64,000 bases of DNA from Thiotrichales bacterium 19S9-11 (GTDB lineage Bacteria; Pseudomonadota; Gammaproteobacteria; Francisellales; Francisellaceae), in the NCBI GenBank assembly GCA_021713395.1, contig JAKJJT010000003.1, positions 156,393 to 220,392 on the forward strand, written 5' to 3'. The notes under the pieces are model-generated. The model saw only the letters and a program-made list of their open reading frames with translations, did not search any database and was not told the origin of the DNA. The position numbers and the translations under genes were made by a program. Of this stretch, positions 48,095 to 58,782 are shown in pieces; position 1 is the first letter of the stretch, and each line of letters opens with the position of its first letter.

Positions 48095-48628
48095 ATGTTT
48101 GATTTACACCAAAATAAACTATCAACAAAAATTTTCCTATCTATTGAAATGGCGATTGTCATTTGGTTATGCTTTTTAATCTGTCATTTTATTAACTACC
48201 AAAATGCAATGATTAATGTCATTGGTGGCTTATGGGCATCTATAGTTGCAGTCATTGCAATTCAAAATATTAGGAACATAACATCTCAAGTAACCATCAT
48301 TCGTTTAGTAGGTGCCTTAATTGGCGCTGCGGTTGCCTTTATTATTTCAAGCTTTCACCCAAGTAGTATTTGGATTATTTTACCGATTATCTTTATTACG
48401 TCTTTAATCTGTAAATTTGTTCACTTTGAAGAAGGCATAAGGCTTGCAGGTTTAACTTCTGTTATGATTATTGCTGTTGGACTAATTGCACCTCAGACAC
48501 CCCCATTATGGAATGCGCTCGCACGTTTCATTGAAGTCTTAATTGGGCTTTTGGTTGCATTTATTGTTAGAAAAGTAATTCAATTCATTATTAGTGCTTT
48601 AAATAAGAAAAAAGCACTGAACAGTTAG
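48095..48628 (+). CDS. FUSC/aromatic-acid-exporter-like membrane protein
   Basis: 177 residues, five or six membrane helices and no cytoplasmic C-terminal domain. The arrangement of two helical hairpins (MINVIGGLWASIVAVIAIQN, TIIRLVGALIGAAVAFIISS and ARFIEVLIGLLVAFIVRKV) resembles the N-terminal membrane half of FUSC/ArAE proteins, which export aromatic or other toxic acids. The half-size length suggests it acts as a dimer or is a distinct subgroup. Strong ribosome-binding site (AGAGAGG). Convergent with apt, three bases apart. Confidence 0.7.
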   Translation: MFDLHQNKLSTKIFLSIEMAIVIWLCFLICHFINYQNAMINVIGGLWASIVAVIAIQNIRNITSQVTIIRLVGALIGAAVAFIISSFHPSSIWIILPIIFITSLICKFVHFEEGIRLAGLTSVMIIAVGLIAPQTPPLWNALARFIEVLIGLLVAFIVRKVIQFIISALNKKKALNS

Positions 48629-48631
48629 ACC

Positions 48632-49159
48632 TTAAACTTCTTGATACTGAACAAGTGACTCTATTGAGTAATTTGATAGTAAACTTTGGCCGCCTAAACC
48701 AATTAACTCAACTAAAAATAAAAAGCTTACAACCTTTGCATCTGAAAGCTCAACAAGCTCTGCTGCAGCTTTTGCAGTCCCACCAGTTGCTAATAAATCA
48801 TCAACAATAAGTACCCGATCATTTTTATTAAATGCATCAACATGCGCCTCTAAATAGTCATTACCATACTCTAACTCATAAGAGACTTGATTCGTTTTAT
48901 AAGGGAGTTTTCCTTTTTTTCTAAAGGGCACAAAACGTTTATTTAAGCGATCGGCTAAAGCACCACCAAAAATAAAGCCACGCGCATCAATTGCAGCAAT
49001 CACATCAAAGTCATATGTATTTGCCACTTCTTCTAATTGATTGATTGATTCTTTAAGTGCATTAGCATCATTTAATAAAGTTGTAATATCACGAAAGGTA
49101 ATATTTGGCTTTGGAAAATCTTTGATTGCTCGAATACGATCAGATAAGTTATAACGCAT
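48632..49159 (-). CDS. apt: Adenine phosphoribosyltransferase
   Basis: 175 residues. It converts adenine and PRPP to AMP in purine salvage. The PRPP-binding motif DRVLIVDDLLATGGTAKAAA is complete, as are RDITTLLNDANALKES and DVIAAIDARGFIFGGALA. AAGGA precedes the ATG by five bases. It starts about 80 bases downstream of sucB, behind the terminator at 49185-49213, so it has its own promoter. Confidence 0.96.
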   Translation of the reverse strand: MRYNLSDRIRAIKDFPKPNITFRDITTLLNDANALKESINQLEEVANTYDFDVIAAIDARGFIFGGALADRLNKRFVPFRKKGKLPYKTNQVSYELEYGNDYLEAHVDAFNKNDRVLIVDDLLATGGTAKAAAELVELSDAKVVSFLFLVELIGLGGQSLLSNYSIESLVQYQEV

Positions 49160-49184
49160 AAAAATCCTTAAAAATAATTAACCA

Positions 49185-49213
49185 TAAAAAAGCCCGATTT
49201 TTTCGGGCTTTTG
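49185..49213 (-). terminator. Rho-independent terminator after sucB
   Basis: The stem AAAAGCCCGA pairs with TCGGGCTTTT around a short T-rich loop. Reading minus, the stem is followed by a T run, so it ends the sdhCDAB-sucAB transcript; the symmetry also lets it work on the plus strand. Confidence 0.9.
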
Positions 49214-49238
49214 TTTAATTTTAAAATAGCATCAATGA

Positions 49239-50738
49239 TTATACTTGAAGTAATAGCCTTTGTGGATCTTCAATCATCTCTTTAATCGTTTTTAAGAAGC
49301 GAACAGAAACACTACCATCAATAATTCGATGATCGTAAGATAATGCTAAATACATAATTGGACGCACAACTACTTCACCATTAATAACAACTGGCCGCTC
49401 AACAATATTATGCATCCCTAAAATAGCACTTTGCGGTGCATTAATAATTGGTGTTGATAGCATCGAGCCATAGGTACCACCATTAGTAATTGTAAATGTA
49501 CCACCTTGCATCTCACCTAGTGATAACTTACCTAAACGAGCACGTGTTGCTTTTTCAACAATATCAGATTCAATATCAGCAAATGATTTCTGATCAGCAT
49601 TACGAATAACAGGGACTACTAGACCTCTATCAGAACCAACAGCAACACCTATATCAAAAAATCCATGATAGACAATATCATCACCATCAATTGATGCATT
49701 CACCTCTGGAAAACGTTTTAGCGCCTCAACTGCAGCTTTTAAGAAAAAGGACATAAAACCAAGTTTAGTATCATATTCTTTAGCAAATTGATCTTTATAC
49801 TTTTTACGTAAATCCATCACTTGCTTCATATCAACTTCATTGAATGTTGTAAGAATCGCATTACTATGTTGCACTTCAACTAAACGTTTTGCAACCGTTT
49901 GGCGTAATCTTGTCATTTTAACGCGTTTTTCAAAGCGATCGCCTATTGGTTCAACAGTAGGCGCAGCTGGCTTAGTTGGAACTAGACTAGATACCACCTT
50001 ACTTGTTGCTTTATTGTCTAAGTCTTTTTTCGTAATACGTCCACCTTTGCCTGTACCTTTAATATTAGATACATCAATATCTTGCTCTTTTACTGCTCGA
50101 CGTACTGCCGGTGATAAGCTATCTGAGGTTTCTATGTTGTTAGAGTGAGAGGCATCCACAGTCTTTGGTTTATCGGTTTGAGTTATATTTCCTGTAATTA
50201 AGCTACCGATAACTTCCTGGCTGATAACAGTATCACCTTCCTGCTTAGTCATTCCTGAAATAACACCACTTTCCGTTGCAGGTACTTCCATAACAACTTT
50301 ATCTGTTTCTATTTCAACAATAATTTCATCCTGCTCAACATAGTCTCCATTTGATTTATGCCAACTTGCAATTGTCCCTTCTGTAACTGATTCTGGAAAT
50401 GCGGGCACTTTAATATCAACGGCTTTCTGATTTGATACTTGAGTTTGTTGTGATGGACTTTCTTCTTTCTTAGCAACGCCATTTTTAGCTACTGGCTGTT
50501 CTTTATCTATAAGTGTTGCAATAACTTCTTCACTTGACACAGTATCACCTTCTTTTTTTAATATTTTCTTTAGTACGCCTGACGAAATTGCGGGTACTTC
50601 CATGACAACTTTATCCGTTTCTACTTCAACAATTACTTCATCTTCTTCTACAAAATCACCTTCTACTTTATGCCAGGTGGCGACAGTGCCCTCTGTAATT
50701 GATTCTGGAAATACTGGGGTTTTTATTTCAATTGTCAT
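49239..50738 (-). CDS. sucB: Dihydrolipoamide succinyltransferase (E2) with two lipoyl domains
   Basis: 499 residues against about 405 in E. coli, because the N-terminus carries two lipoyl domains: one at residues 1-80 and a second at about 105-185, each with the lipoylated lysine in [12 protein letters not shown] or [13 protein letters not shown] peripheral-subunit-binding domain ([20 protein letters not shown]) and the catalytic domain with the HHR-type [11 protein letters not shown] follow. It transfers succinyl groups in the 2-oxoglutarate dehydrogenase complex. AAGGAA precedes the ATG. It lies 55 bases after sucA and ends at a strong terminator. Confidence 0.95.
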   Translation of the reverse strand: MTIEIKTPVFPESITEGTVATWHKVEGDFVEEDEVIVEVETDKVVMEVPAISSGVLKKILKKEGDTVSSEEVIATLIDKEQPVAKNGVAKKEESPSQQTQVSNQKAVDIKVPAFPESVTEGTIASWHKSNGDYVEQDEIIVEIETDKVVMEVPATESGVISGMTKQEGDTVISQEVIGSLITGNITQTDKPKTVDASHSNNIETSDSLSPAVRRAVKEQDIDVSNIKGTGKGGRITKKDLDNKATSKVVSSLVPTKPAAPTVEPIGDRFEKRVKMTRLRQTVAKRLVEVQHSNAILTTFNEVDMKQVMDLRKKYKDQFAKEYDTKLGFMSFFLKAAVEALKRFPEVNASIDGDDIVYHGFFDIGVAVGSDRGLVVPVIRNADQKSFADIESDIVEKATRARLGKLSLGEMQGGTFTITNGGTYGSMLSTPIINAPQSAILGMHNIVERPVVINGEVVVRPIMYLALSYDHRIIDGSVSVRFLKTIKEMIEDPQRLLLQV

Positions 50739-50793
50739 TGATGGTTTCCTTTGATATCTTAATTTTAAATTAGCATAAATTTTAGTGTCTGTC

Positions 50794-53649
50794 TTATTTT
50801 ATAATTAATGCATCTAATACAAGCTTTTCTTGTTGCTCATGGAATAAAGAAGGGTAACCTACTGCAGGTGATGCTGCCGCTTGTCGGCCAATATAACTAA
50901 GCATTTGATCTTTCTTAAGCATTTTTCTTAAATAATGTGAAATCATCCACCACGCACCTTGGTTTTCAGGTTCTTCTTGAGCCCAAACAATATCGGTTAC
51001 ATGTGCATAAGACTTCATTACTTTTTTAAACTCATCTTCTGGAAACGGACTTAACTGCTCTAACCTAACCAACACAACATCATTAATCTCTTTTTCTTGA
51101 CGTTTTTTATATAAGTCATAATAAACTTTACCCGCACAAATAACGACACGCTTAACATTCTTAGCTGTAACTTTATCTATTTCTGGAATAACACATTGGA
51201 ATTGACCACAACTTAAATCATCAATGGATGCCGTTGCCATTGGATGCCTTAATAAACTTTTTGGCGTCATTACGATTAAGGGTTTACGATAAGGCCTTAA
51301 TGCTTGACGTCTAATCATATGAAACATCTGTGCAGGTGTTGTTGGAATACAAACTTGCATATTATCATTGGCACATAATTGTAAGAATCGCTCTAATCTG
51401 GCAGATGAATGCTCAGGGCCTGCACCTTCTTGCCCATGTGGTAAATATAGTGTTAACCCAGATAAGCGCCCCCATTTTTCTTCTGCTGATGAGATAAATT
51501 GATCAATAACAACCTGAGCTGTATTTACAAAGTCACCAAATTGCGCTTCCCAAATTACTAACGTATTTGGTGCTGATGCTGAATAACCATATTCAAATCC
51601 TAAAACAGCATACTCAGATAAAGTCGAATCATAAATTTCAAACTTTCCTTGCTCCTCTGATAAATGCTGAGCAGGGATATAATCTTGAAGAGACTTATCT
51701 TCAAAATTATGGTTATGTATAACCGCATAACGATGTGAAAAAGTGCCTCGACCACAGTCTTCACCTGTCATGCGAATTGGATGACCATCATGAAGCAACG
51801 TCGCATACGCTAACATTTCAGCTGCGCCCCAGTTAAATTGAAGCTCACCTTTAGCCATTTTTAAGCGGTCATCATATGTTTTTTTTACTTGTGGTTGTAA
51901 CTTTAAATTCTCTGGATAAGTAACCAGTTGATTGGCAAGCGCTATTAATGCTTTCTTATCATACTTTGTTGATACATCATCTTTAAGCCAATGTCGGTTT
52001 AAGTACGGGCTCCAATCAACAACCTTTAAGTCCTTAGACTCAGTCAAATCAGTTGTCACATTGGTAACACATTGATCATTCTCTAAGCGCTTTCGGTATG
52101 ACTTAACAATTTTTTTAATATCCGCTTCAGGTATGATACCTGCTTGTGCTAATTGTTTAGCATATAATGCATAAGTTGTCTTTAATTGTTTAATGACCCG
52201 ATACATATCTGGCTGAGTACCTGATGGCTCATCTGCTTCATTATGGCCATGTCTACGGTAACATACTAAATCAATAACAACATCTTTGTTAAATGTCATA
52301 CGATAATCAAATGCAAGCTCAATGACTCTTAAAACTGCCTCTGGATCATCACCATTAACATGAAAGATAGGCGCTTCAATCATTTTAGCGATATCAGTTG
52401 AATAAAGGCTACTTCTTGCATCCTTTGGATTATTCGTTGTAAAACCAACCTGATTATTAACAACAATATGAATTGAACCACCAGTACCATAAGCACGTGT
52501 CTGCGATAATGCTAAAGTTTCCATCACAATACCTTGCCCACAAAAAGCAGCGTCACCATGAATCTGAATAGGAATAACTTTATTTTTTGGGTTATCATTA
52601 TCAGACCAACGTGCTTGCCTTGCTCTTGCTGAGCCAACAACAACCGCATCAACTGTCTCTAAGTGTGAAGGGTTAAATGCTAATGATAAATGGACATCAC
52701 CCTGCTCTGTTTTTGCATTTGATGAAAAACCCATATGATATTTTACATCACCTGATAAGAGTTTACGTCCTTGCTTATCTTCAAATTCTTTAAAAAGCTC
52801 TTGAGGTGATTTCCCCATAATGTTAACTAATACATTTAAGCGCCCACGATGAGCCATACCAATAATAAACTCTTTAACATCAAGCTCCCCGGCCTTTTCA
52901 ATGATCCGATCAAGCATTGGTATAAGACTTTCAGCTCCTTCTAATGAAAAACGTTTTTGGCCAACATAGCGCATGCCTAAATATTTTTCTAAGCCTTCTG
53001 CAGCTGCTAAGCGCTCAAGTAACCAAAGTTTTCGTTTTTCACTTACTGGTCGCTCTGTTTCTTCTATTCGTTGACGCAGCCAAACTTTTTCAGCCGTATC
53101 GGTAATATGCATATATTCAGAACCAATCGACTGACAATAAATTGACTTTAACTTTTCAACAATCTCTTTTAATGGTGATACTTGATGATTTGTAATTGAA
53201 CCGGCATTAAATGACTCATTTAAGTCCTTAGCACTTAAACCATGAAACTCCAATGATAAATCAGGTACAGCTTCTGTATCACGTAATCCAAGTGGATCAA
53301 TTTCTGCTTGTTTATGACCAACTGCTCGATAGGCATAAACTAAGTCCATCACAGCTGAAACCTGATCGCCGCCATCAGGATAAATACCATTTGATAGCTT
53401 TTGAGAAACTTGGTTATATTGAGGGTGGCGCGCTAGCTCAATAAATTCCTGTTTAACTTTTGAATGTACTTGATCAACAACGCCTTGGCTTAACTTATCA
53501 AAATATATTCGCCAAGTATCATCAACGCTATTTGGATCACTCAAATATGCTTCATAAAGTGAATCGAGATAGGCACTATTACCACCTGAAAGCTGTGAGC
53601 TATCCCAAAGCGTTTGCATTGAAGCTGGTGTTGATTTTTCGTCACTCAT
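50794..53649 (-). CDS. sucA: 2-oxoglutarate dehydrogenase E1 component
   Basis: 951 residues from the ATG at 53649 ([10 protein letters not shown]), which has GGTGAT upstream; an ATG four codons earlier has no ribosome-binding site. The thiamine-diphosphate E1 decarboxylates 2-oxoglutarate. Recognised by [36 protein letters not shown], the ThDP segment [20 protein letters not shown] and [17 protein letters not shown]. Length is near E. coli SucA (933). The gene follows sdhB by 59 bases. Confidence 0.97.
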   Translation of the reverse strand: MSDEKSTPASMQTLWDSSQLSGGNSAYLDSLYEAYLSDPNSVDDTWRIYFDKLSQGVVDQVHSKVKQEFIELARHPQYNQVSQKLSNGIYPDGGDQVSAVMDLVYAYRAVGHKQAEIDPLGLRDTEAVPDLSLEFHGLSAKDLNESFNAGSITNHQVSPLKEIVEKLKSIYCQSIGSEYMHITDTAEKVWLRQRIEETERPVSEKRKLWLLERLAAAEGLEKYLGMRYVGQKRFSLEGAESLIPMLDRIIEKAGELDVKEFIIGMAHRGRLNVLVNIMGKSPQELFKEFEDKQGRKLLSGDVKYHMGFSSNAKTEQGDVHLSLAFNPSHLETVDAVVVGSARARQARWSDNDNPKNKVIPIQIHGDAAFCGQGIVMETLALSQTRAYGTGGSIHIVVNNQVGFTTNNPKDARSSLYSTDIAKMIEAPIFHVNGDDPEAVLRVIELAFDYRMTFNKDVVIDLVCYRRHGHNEADEPSGTQPDMYRVIKQLKTTYALYAKQLAQAGIIPEADIKKIVKSYRKRLENDQCVTNVTTDLTESKDLKVVDWSPYLNRHWLKDDVSTKYDKKALIALANQLVTYPENLKLQPQVKKTYDDRLKMAKGELQFNWGAAEMLAYATLLHDGHPIRMTGEDCGRGTFSHRYAVIHNHNFEDKSLQDYIPAQHLSEEQGKFEIYDSTLSEYAVLGFEYGYSASAPNTLVIWEAQFGDFVNTAQVVIDQFISSAEEKWGRLSGLTLYLPHGQEGAGPEHSSARLERFLQLCANDNMQVCIPTTPAQMFHMIRRQALRPYRKPLIVMTPKSLLRHPMATASIDDLSCGQFQCVIPEIDKVTAKNVKRVVICAGKVYYDLYKKRQEKEINDVVLVRLEQLSPFPEDEFKKVMKSYAHVTDIVWAQEEPENQGAWWMISHYLRKMLKKDQMLSYIGRQAAASPAVGYPSLFHEQQEKLVLDALIIK

Positions 53650-53708
53650 ATTAATCACCATTTTTAAAATTTATTTAGTTATTATTTTCAATTAAATTTA
53701 TGCTTAAT

Positions 53709-54416
53709 TTATAAATCATTTTTTAACATCATTGATCTTAATTTTCCAATTGCTTTTGTTGGATTTAAGCCTTTAGGACAAACCTGAACGCAATTCATAA
53801 TACCTCGACAACGAAAAGCACTATAAGGGTCTTTTAAATCTTCTAAGCGTTCTTTTGTCTTATCATCTCGACTATCAATCACAAAGCGATAGGCTTGTAA
53901 TAAGCCTGCAGGACCAACAAATTTATCTGGATTCCACCAAAATGATGGGCATGAAGTAGAACAACAAGCACATAAAATACACTCATACAAACCATCAAGC
54001 TTAGCTCTATCTTCTGGGCTCTGAAGATACTCTGTTGCTGGCTTTGGTCCTTCTTTTGGCGTAAGGTAAGGTTTGACTTTTTCATAATTATTATAAAACT
54101 GACTCATATCTACAACCAAATCCCGAATAACAGGTAAGCCTGGTAATGGCCTAATTTCAACGGGTTCTTTTAAGTCACTTAATGTTGTAATACATGCAAG
54201 TCTATTTTGTCCATTAATATTCATACCATCTGAGCCACACACACCTTCTCCACATGAACGTCTAACAGCAATGGTTGGATCGATTTCTTTTAACATTTCA
54301 ATTGCTGTTAATACTTTAATATGCGGGTTTTCTACATTTAACTTATATTCTTTCATATAAGGTTTTTTATCTACTTCAGGATCATATCGATATATTTTAA
54401 ATGTAACCGTTTTCAT
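53709..54416 (-). CDS. sdhB: Succinate dehydrogenase iron-sulfur subunit
   Basis: 235 residues. It carries electrons from SdhA to quinone. The [2Fe-2S] ligands are in RRSCGEGVCGSDGM, and the C-terminal ferredoxin-like region provides CILCACCSTSCPSFWW and CRGIMNCVQVCPKGLNP for the [4Fe-4S] and [3Fe-4S] clusters. AAGGAG lies ten bases before the ATG. It follows sdhA by 16 bases and precedes sucA. Confidence 0.97.
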   Translation of the reverse strand: MKTVTFKIYRYDPEVDKKPYMKEYKLNVENPHIKVLTAIEMLKEIDPTIAVRRSCGEGVCGSDGMNINGQNRLACITTLSDLKEPVEIRPLPGLPVIRDLVVDMSQFYNNYEKVKPYLTPKEGPKPATEYLQSPEDRAKLDGLYECILCACCSTSCPSFWWNPDKFVGPAGLLQAYRFVIDSRDDKTKERLEDLKDPYSAFRCRGIMNCVQVCPKGLNPTKAIGKLRSMMLKNDL

Positions 54417-54432
54417 ATCTTAAATATACTCC

Positions 54433-56223
54433 TTAGTATGTGCGTTTTTTCGGCTCAAAAGGCTTAACTTTTGTTGGTGTTGTATTAACTGAGCGCTCAC
54501 TGTAGCGATCGCCGTCTACATAATATAACGTATGCTTTAACCAATTTTCATCATCTCTTTCAGGAAAGTCTTCACGTGAATGTGCACCACGTGATTCTTT
54601 ACGCGTCACAGCTAATACAGCCGTTGACATTGCTGTTTCCATTAAATTATCTAGCTCTAATGCTTCAATTCTTGCTGTATTAAAAATTTTACTATGATCT
54701 GCGAGTATTGCACTTTTAATACGTTCTCTAATTGATTTTAATGCATTAAGGCCTTCTAGCATGGTTTCTTCTGTTCTAAAAACACCAAAATCTCGCTGCA
54801 TTGCTTTTTGAAGTTCACGCCTTAAATCTGCAACATGTTCGCCCTTTTTATTAGTCTCCCAACGATTAAGGCGTGATAATGCCTGCTCTATGTCACTATC
54901 AGCTGCATCATGGCTATTAGCACCTTGACGAATCACTTCTTGCGCATGAATTCCTGCTGCTCTACCAAATACAACCAAGTCTAATAATGAGTTGCTTCCC
55001 AAACGATTCGCGCCATGAACTGAAACACTAGCACATTCACCAACTGCATATAGGCCATCAATAACAACATCCTCACCTTGTGAATTTTGTGTTATTGCCT
55101 GACCATGCTTATTCGTTGGTATGCCCCCCATCATATAGTGACAAGTTGGCACAACTGGTATCGTCTCTTTGACTGGATCAACACCTGCAAATGTTTTTGC
55201 TAACTCTCTAATACCAGGTAAGCGCTCTGTGATAATACTTTCATCTAAATGTGTTAAATCTAAATGGACACAGTCAACACCACCAAATTGATAGCCTCGT
55301 CCTTCTCTAATTTCTTGTTGCGATGCTCGAGATACGACATCTCGAGATGCTAGATCTTTTGCTGTTGGTGCATAACGCTCCATAAAGCGCTCACCATTTT
55401 TATTACGTAAAATACCACCCTCACCGCGACAACCTTCGGTAACAAGAACACCTGCTGCAGCAATACCTGTTGGGTGAAACTGCCAAAACTCCATATCTTG
55501 TAAAGGAAAGCCTGCCCTTAATGCCATACCAACACCATCACCTGTGTTAATATGCGCATTAGTAGATGATTCATAAATTCGCCCAGCACCACCTGTTGCT
55601 AAAATCGTAATTTTTGATTGAAAGAAGACTAATTCGCCTGTTTCAATCGATAATGCAATCACACCAGCAACTGAATGATTAGACGTTTTAACAAGATCAA
55701 TTGCATACCATTCATTAAAAAAGTTGGTTTGATGTTTTAAATTACCTTGATATAGCGTGTGTAATAAAGCATGTCCAGTTCTATCTGCCGCTGCACATGT
55801 TCTTTTTGCTTGCTTTGCAACATCATAGTTTCGACTCATTCCACCAAAAGCACGTTGATAAATTTTCCCATCATCTAAGCGTGAAAATGGTAAACCCATA
55901 TGCTCAAGCTCAATAATTGCTTTTGGTGCATGCTCACACATATATTCAATGGCATCTTGATCACCGATATAATCAGATCCTTTAACCGTATCATACATAT
56001 GCCAACGCCAGTCATCATTTGGCAAGTCATCACCAAAATCTCCAACATTACCTAATGCTGCAGCGATACCCCCTTGGGCTGAAACTGTATGTGAACGTGT
56101 TGGAAACACCTTAGAAATAACAGCAACATTTAAACCTGATTGTGATAACTGATAAGAAGCTCTCATACCAGCTCCACCAGCTCCAATTACAATCGCATCA
56201 AATTCTTGTTTCGCTAATTTCAT
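54433..56223 (-). CDS. sdhA: Succinate dehydrogenase flavoprotein subunit
   Basis: 596 residues. The FAD-binding Rossmann loop is [20 protein letters not shown], the covalent flavin histidine sits in [16 protein letters not shown], and substrate/active-site parts are [20 protein letters not shown] and [20 protein letters not shown]. It oxidises succinate to fumarate in complex II. TAAGGGG precedes the ATG. Ten bases follow sdhD. Confidence 0.98.
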   Translation of the reverse strand: MKLAKQEFDAIVIGAGGAGMRASYQLSQSGLNVAVISKVFPTRSHTVSAQGGIAAALGNVGDFGDDLPNDDWRWHMYDTVKGSDYIGDQDAIEYMCEHAPKAIIELEHMGLPFSRLDDGKIYQRAFGGMSRNYDVAKQAKRTCAAADRTGHALLHTLYQGNLKHQTNFFNEWYAIDLVKTSNHSVAGVIALSIETGELVFFQSKITILATGGAGRIYESSTNAHINTGDGVGMALRAGFPLQDMEFWQFHPTGIAAAGVLVTEGCRGEGGILRNKNGERFMERYAPTAKDLASRDVVSRASQQEIREGRGYQFGGVDCVHLDLTHLDESIITERLPGIRELAKTFAGVDPVKETIPVVPTCHYMMGGIPTNKHGQAITQNSQGEDVVIDGLYAVGECASVSVHGANRLGSNSLLDLVVFGRAAGIHAQEVIRQGANSHDAADSDIEQALSRLNRWETNKKGEHVADLRRELQKAMQRDFGVFRTEETMLEGLNALKSIRERIKSAILADHSKIFNTARIEALELDNLMETAMSTAVLAVTRKESRGAHSREDFPERDDENWLKHTLYYVDGDRYSERSVNTTPTKVKPFEPKKRTY

Positions 56224-56233
56224 TAATTGCCCC

Positions 56234-56587
56234 TTAAAACCAAATCACATTAACAGCCCATACTAACGTTACAATATACGTTAATATCAAGACACTCTGT
56301 AAAACTCCCATAACAAGGGCATTTTTGACATAATCTGTCAAAATCGTCCACATACCAACCCATGCATGAGCAATCAAGCTGAGTAATGCTAAAAAGCTAA
56401 ACGCCCTCATAACGTGTGATTGAAACAAACTATGCCACTGATCATAGCTAACACCAATTTTGCAATGATATAAGCTAAAACAAACTAAGAATAAGGTATA
56501 AAGAAGTAATACAACTGCGCTGAGGCGTTGAATATACCAATCTTTTAAGCCGCTTCTTGATAAAGAAGTAATTGTATTTATACCCAT
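56234..56587 (-). CDS. sdhD: Succinate dehydrogenase membrane anchor SdhD
   Basis: 117 residues with three membrane helices. The heme/quinone region is [20 protein letters not shown], matching the HxxxG and DY pattern of the family. The start overlaps the end of sdhC by ten bases. It anchors SdhAB to the inner membrane together with SdhC. Confidence 0.93.
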   Translation of the reverse strand: MGINTITSLSRSGLKDWYIQRLSAVVLLLYTLFLVCFSLYHCKIGVSYDQWHSLFQSHVMRAFSFLALLSLIAHAWVGMWTILTDYVKNALVMGVLQSVLILTYIVTLVWAVNVIWF

Positions 56588-56961
56588 AAACAGACCCCCA
56601 AAGCAACTGCAAATAAAACACCTAAAACAATCACCAAATAAGAACCTATTTTTCCCGAAATTTTGCCTTCACCAAAACCAATGTCCATAATCAAATGACG
56701 AACACCTGCAAACAAATGGTATGCCAAAGCTGAAAGAAAAAGCCAAATAAAAAAGCTTGGCCAGCCTAATAGACAATGCTTTATTTGTTCAAAAGACTCT
56801 TGATTGCTTAATGACAGATCTAATACCCAAATGACAAAAGGGACAAACAAGAACAAAATAACACCACTAATTCTATGTAAAATTGAACTAATGGCCGTAA
56901 TAGGAAAACGATAGTGAATAATGGATGATAAACCAATATTACGCGGGCCGCTCTTCTCCAC
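56578..56961 (-). CDS. sdhC: Succinate dehydrogenase cytochrome b556 subunit SdhC
   Basis: 127 residues, three membrane helices. Motifs are ISSILHRISGVILFLFVPFV, with the quinone-site Ser/Arg, and LAYHLFAGVRHLIMDIGFGE, with the heme-ligand histidine. The start is GTG at 56961 with AAGGAG nine bases upstream. First gene of sdhCDAB-sucAB. Confidence 0.94.
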   Translation of the reverse strand: MEKSGPRNIGLSSIIHYRFPITAISSILHRISGVILFLFVPFVIWVLDLSLSNQESFEQIKHCLLGWPSFFIWLFLSALAYHLFAGVRHLIMDIGFGEGKISGKIGSYLVIVLGVLFAVALGVCLWV

Positions 56962-56983
56962 TTTAGGCTACTCCTTGATATTG

Positions 56984-57010
56984 ACAGTTGAAACTGTGCA
57001 TATTCTAGCA
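56984..57010 (-). promoter_or_regulatory. sdhC promoter (extended -10) with inverted repeat at the start site
   Basis: On the minus strand an extended -10 TGC-TAGAAT lies at 57010-57002; the -35 is poor. The perfect repeat ACAGTT/AACTGT (56997-56984, two-base spacer) covers the predicted transcription start, so it could be an operator or a small hairpin at the 5' end. The leader to the GTG is about 34 bases. Motif match only. Confidence 0.5.
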
Positions 57011-57440
57011 CATTAGGCCTTAATCACCAGCCCTAAGCAAAATTTTAGATAACTTCTAAGCTATCTATTCATTTATTTGTCAATGGGTAACATAGCCTTT
57101 AAAGCTGTATTTTTCTATTAGAAAAAATACATCAATAATCTATTAAAATATAAGCATTAATATACTTAAAAAGCTAATTTACAAAGATAAAGATGCTAAC
57201 AACTACTCTAAATTTTACATTAAGTAAAACTTATCATTAAATTATTTTTTCTAAACTTTAAGATGCTTAGTTGAAATCCTAATTAAGGAAATAAAAAATT
57301 TACGTTCATTTTTAGTGCTGATTTGACATTCTAGGTTGTTTTGTTTCATACTATCGCAACGCATCAAGCCATAAATACAAAATACGTTTTGGACATTAAA
57401 ACTAACGTTATTCAATTTGTATCAAATTAGGAGGTTACTC
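57011..57440. other. Divergent sdhC-gltA control region
   Basis: About 430 very AT-rich bases with no open reading frame of note. It holds the sdhC promoter at its left end and a gltA promoter at 57323-57352. The middle (57061-57300) shows several A/T runs but no clear operator or RNA gene. A regulator of TCA-cycle genes would be expected to act here. Confidence 0.5.
57323..57352 (+). promoter_or_regulatory. gltA promoter
   Basis: A perfect -35 TTGACA (57323-57328) is followed 18 bases later by CATACT (57347-57352), a fair -10. The predicted start is about 80 bases before the ATG at 57441. Motif match. Confidence 0.6.
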
Positions 57441-58733
57441 ATGGCCAAAATAGCTCACCTAAGTATCAATGATGACAACTATAATGTGGAGCTCCCAGTT
57501 CTTGGTGGATCGGAAGGCCCTGACACGATCGATGTATCAGCCCTTGTAAAAACAGGGAAATTTACTTATGACCCAGGTTTTATGTCAACGGCTGCTTGTG
57601 AGTCAAAAATCACTTATATTGATGGTAGTAATGGCATTTTACTTCACCGAGGCTACCCAATTGCTGATTTAGCTGAAAATACTGATTTCATGGAAGTTTG
57701 CTATTTATTAATCAACGGTGAACTACCAAACAAAGCACAATATGATGACTTTGTTCATAATATTAAGTACCACACCATGGTTCATGAACAACTCGCTCAT
57801 TTTTTTAGAGGGTTTAGACGTGATGCACATCCAATGGCCGTTATGGTTGGCGTTATTGGTGCTTTAAGTGCTTTTTATCATGACAACTTAGATATTAATA
57901 ATCCTGACAGCCGCTTAATTTCTGCCTATCGCTTAATCGCTAAAGTGCCAACTATTGCAGCTATGTGTTATAAACACAATATTGGTCAACCTTTTATGTA
58001 CCCAAGAAATGACTTAGATTATACTGCTAATTTCTTGTATATGATGTTTGCGAACCCTTGCGAACCCTACACACCAAATCCAGTCCATGTAAAAGCATTG
58101 GATCGTATTTTTATCTTACATGCAGATCATGAGCAGAATGCTTCGACATCGACTGTTCGCTTAGCTGGATCGACTGGTGCAAACCCTTTTGCTTGTATCT
58201 CTTCTGGTATATCTGCACTATGGGGACCATTACATGGCGGTGCAAATGAAGCAGTTATTCGCATGCTAAATGAGATTGGCTCGGTTGAACAAATTGATCA
58301 CTTTGTTGCTAAAGCTAAAGATAAAAATGATCCTTTCAGATTGATGGGATTTGGCCATCGGGTATATAAAAACTTCGACCCAAGAGCAAAGGTTATGAAA
58401 GAGACTTGTGATGAAGTTCTAGCTGAACTTGGAGACAGTGATAACCAGTTACTTAAAATAGCAAAACGCCTAGAGCAAATCGCCTTAGAGGATTCTTATT
58501 TCGTAGAGCGCAAGTTATACCCTAATGTTGACTTTTACTCTGGCATTATCTTACAAGCAATTGGTATTCCAACAAGCTTATTTACTGTTATATTTGCTTT
58601 AGCTCGTACCGTTGGCTGGGTCTCTCACTGGATGGAAATGGTATCTGATCCAAATAAAAAATTAAGCCGCCCACGCCAACTTTATACTGGCTATAACCAA
58701 CGAGAATTGGTTAAAATGAATCAACGATCATAA
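57441..58733 (+). CDS. gltA: Citrate synthase
   Basis: 430 residues from the ATG at 57441, which has a strong GGAGG seven bases upstream; the open frame begins eight codons earlier. It condenses acetyl-CoA and oxaloacetate. Active-site parts are intact: [20 protein letters not shown] (His), [20 protein letters not shown] (His) and [10 protein letters not shown] (Asp). It is the hexameric gram-negative type with the N-terminal domain. Divergent from sdhCDAB-sucAB. Confidence 0.97.
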   Translation: MAKIAHLSINDDNYNVELPVLGGSEGPDTIDVSALVKTGKFTYDPGFMSTAACESKITYIDGSNGILLHRGYPIADLAENTDFMEVCYLLINGELPNKAQYDDFVHNIKYHTMVHEQLAHFFRGFRRDAHPMAVMVGVIGALSAFYHDNLDINNPDSRLISAYRLIAKVPTIAAMCYKHNIGQPFMYPRNDLDYTANFLYMMFANPCEPYTPNPVHVKALDRIFILHADHEQNASTSTVRLAGSTGANPFACISSGISALWGPLHGGANEAVIRMLNEIGSVEQIDHFVAKAKDKNDPFRLMGFGHRVYKNFDPRAKVMKETCDEVLAELGDSDNQLLKIAKRLEQIALEDSYFVERKLYPNVDFYSGIILQAIGIPTSLFTVIFALARTVGWVSHWMEMVSDPNKKLSRPRQLYTGYNQRELVKMNQRS

Positions 58734-58782
58734 AAAATTAAATACCAACAAAAAATAAAATAAAAATAATTGAGCCACGCTT

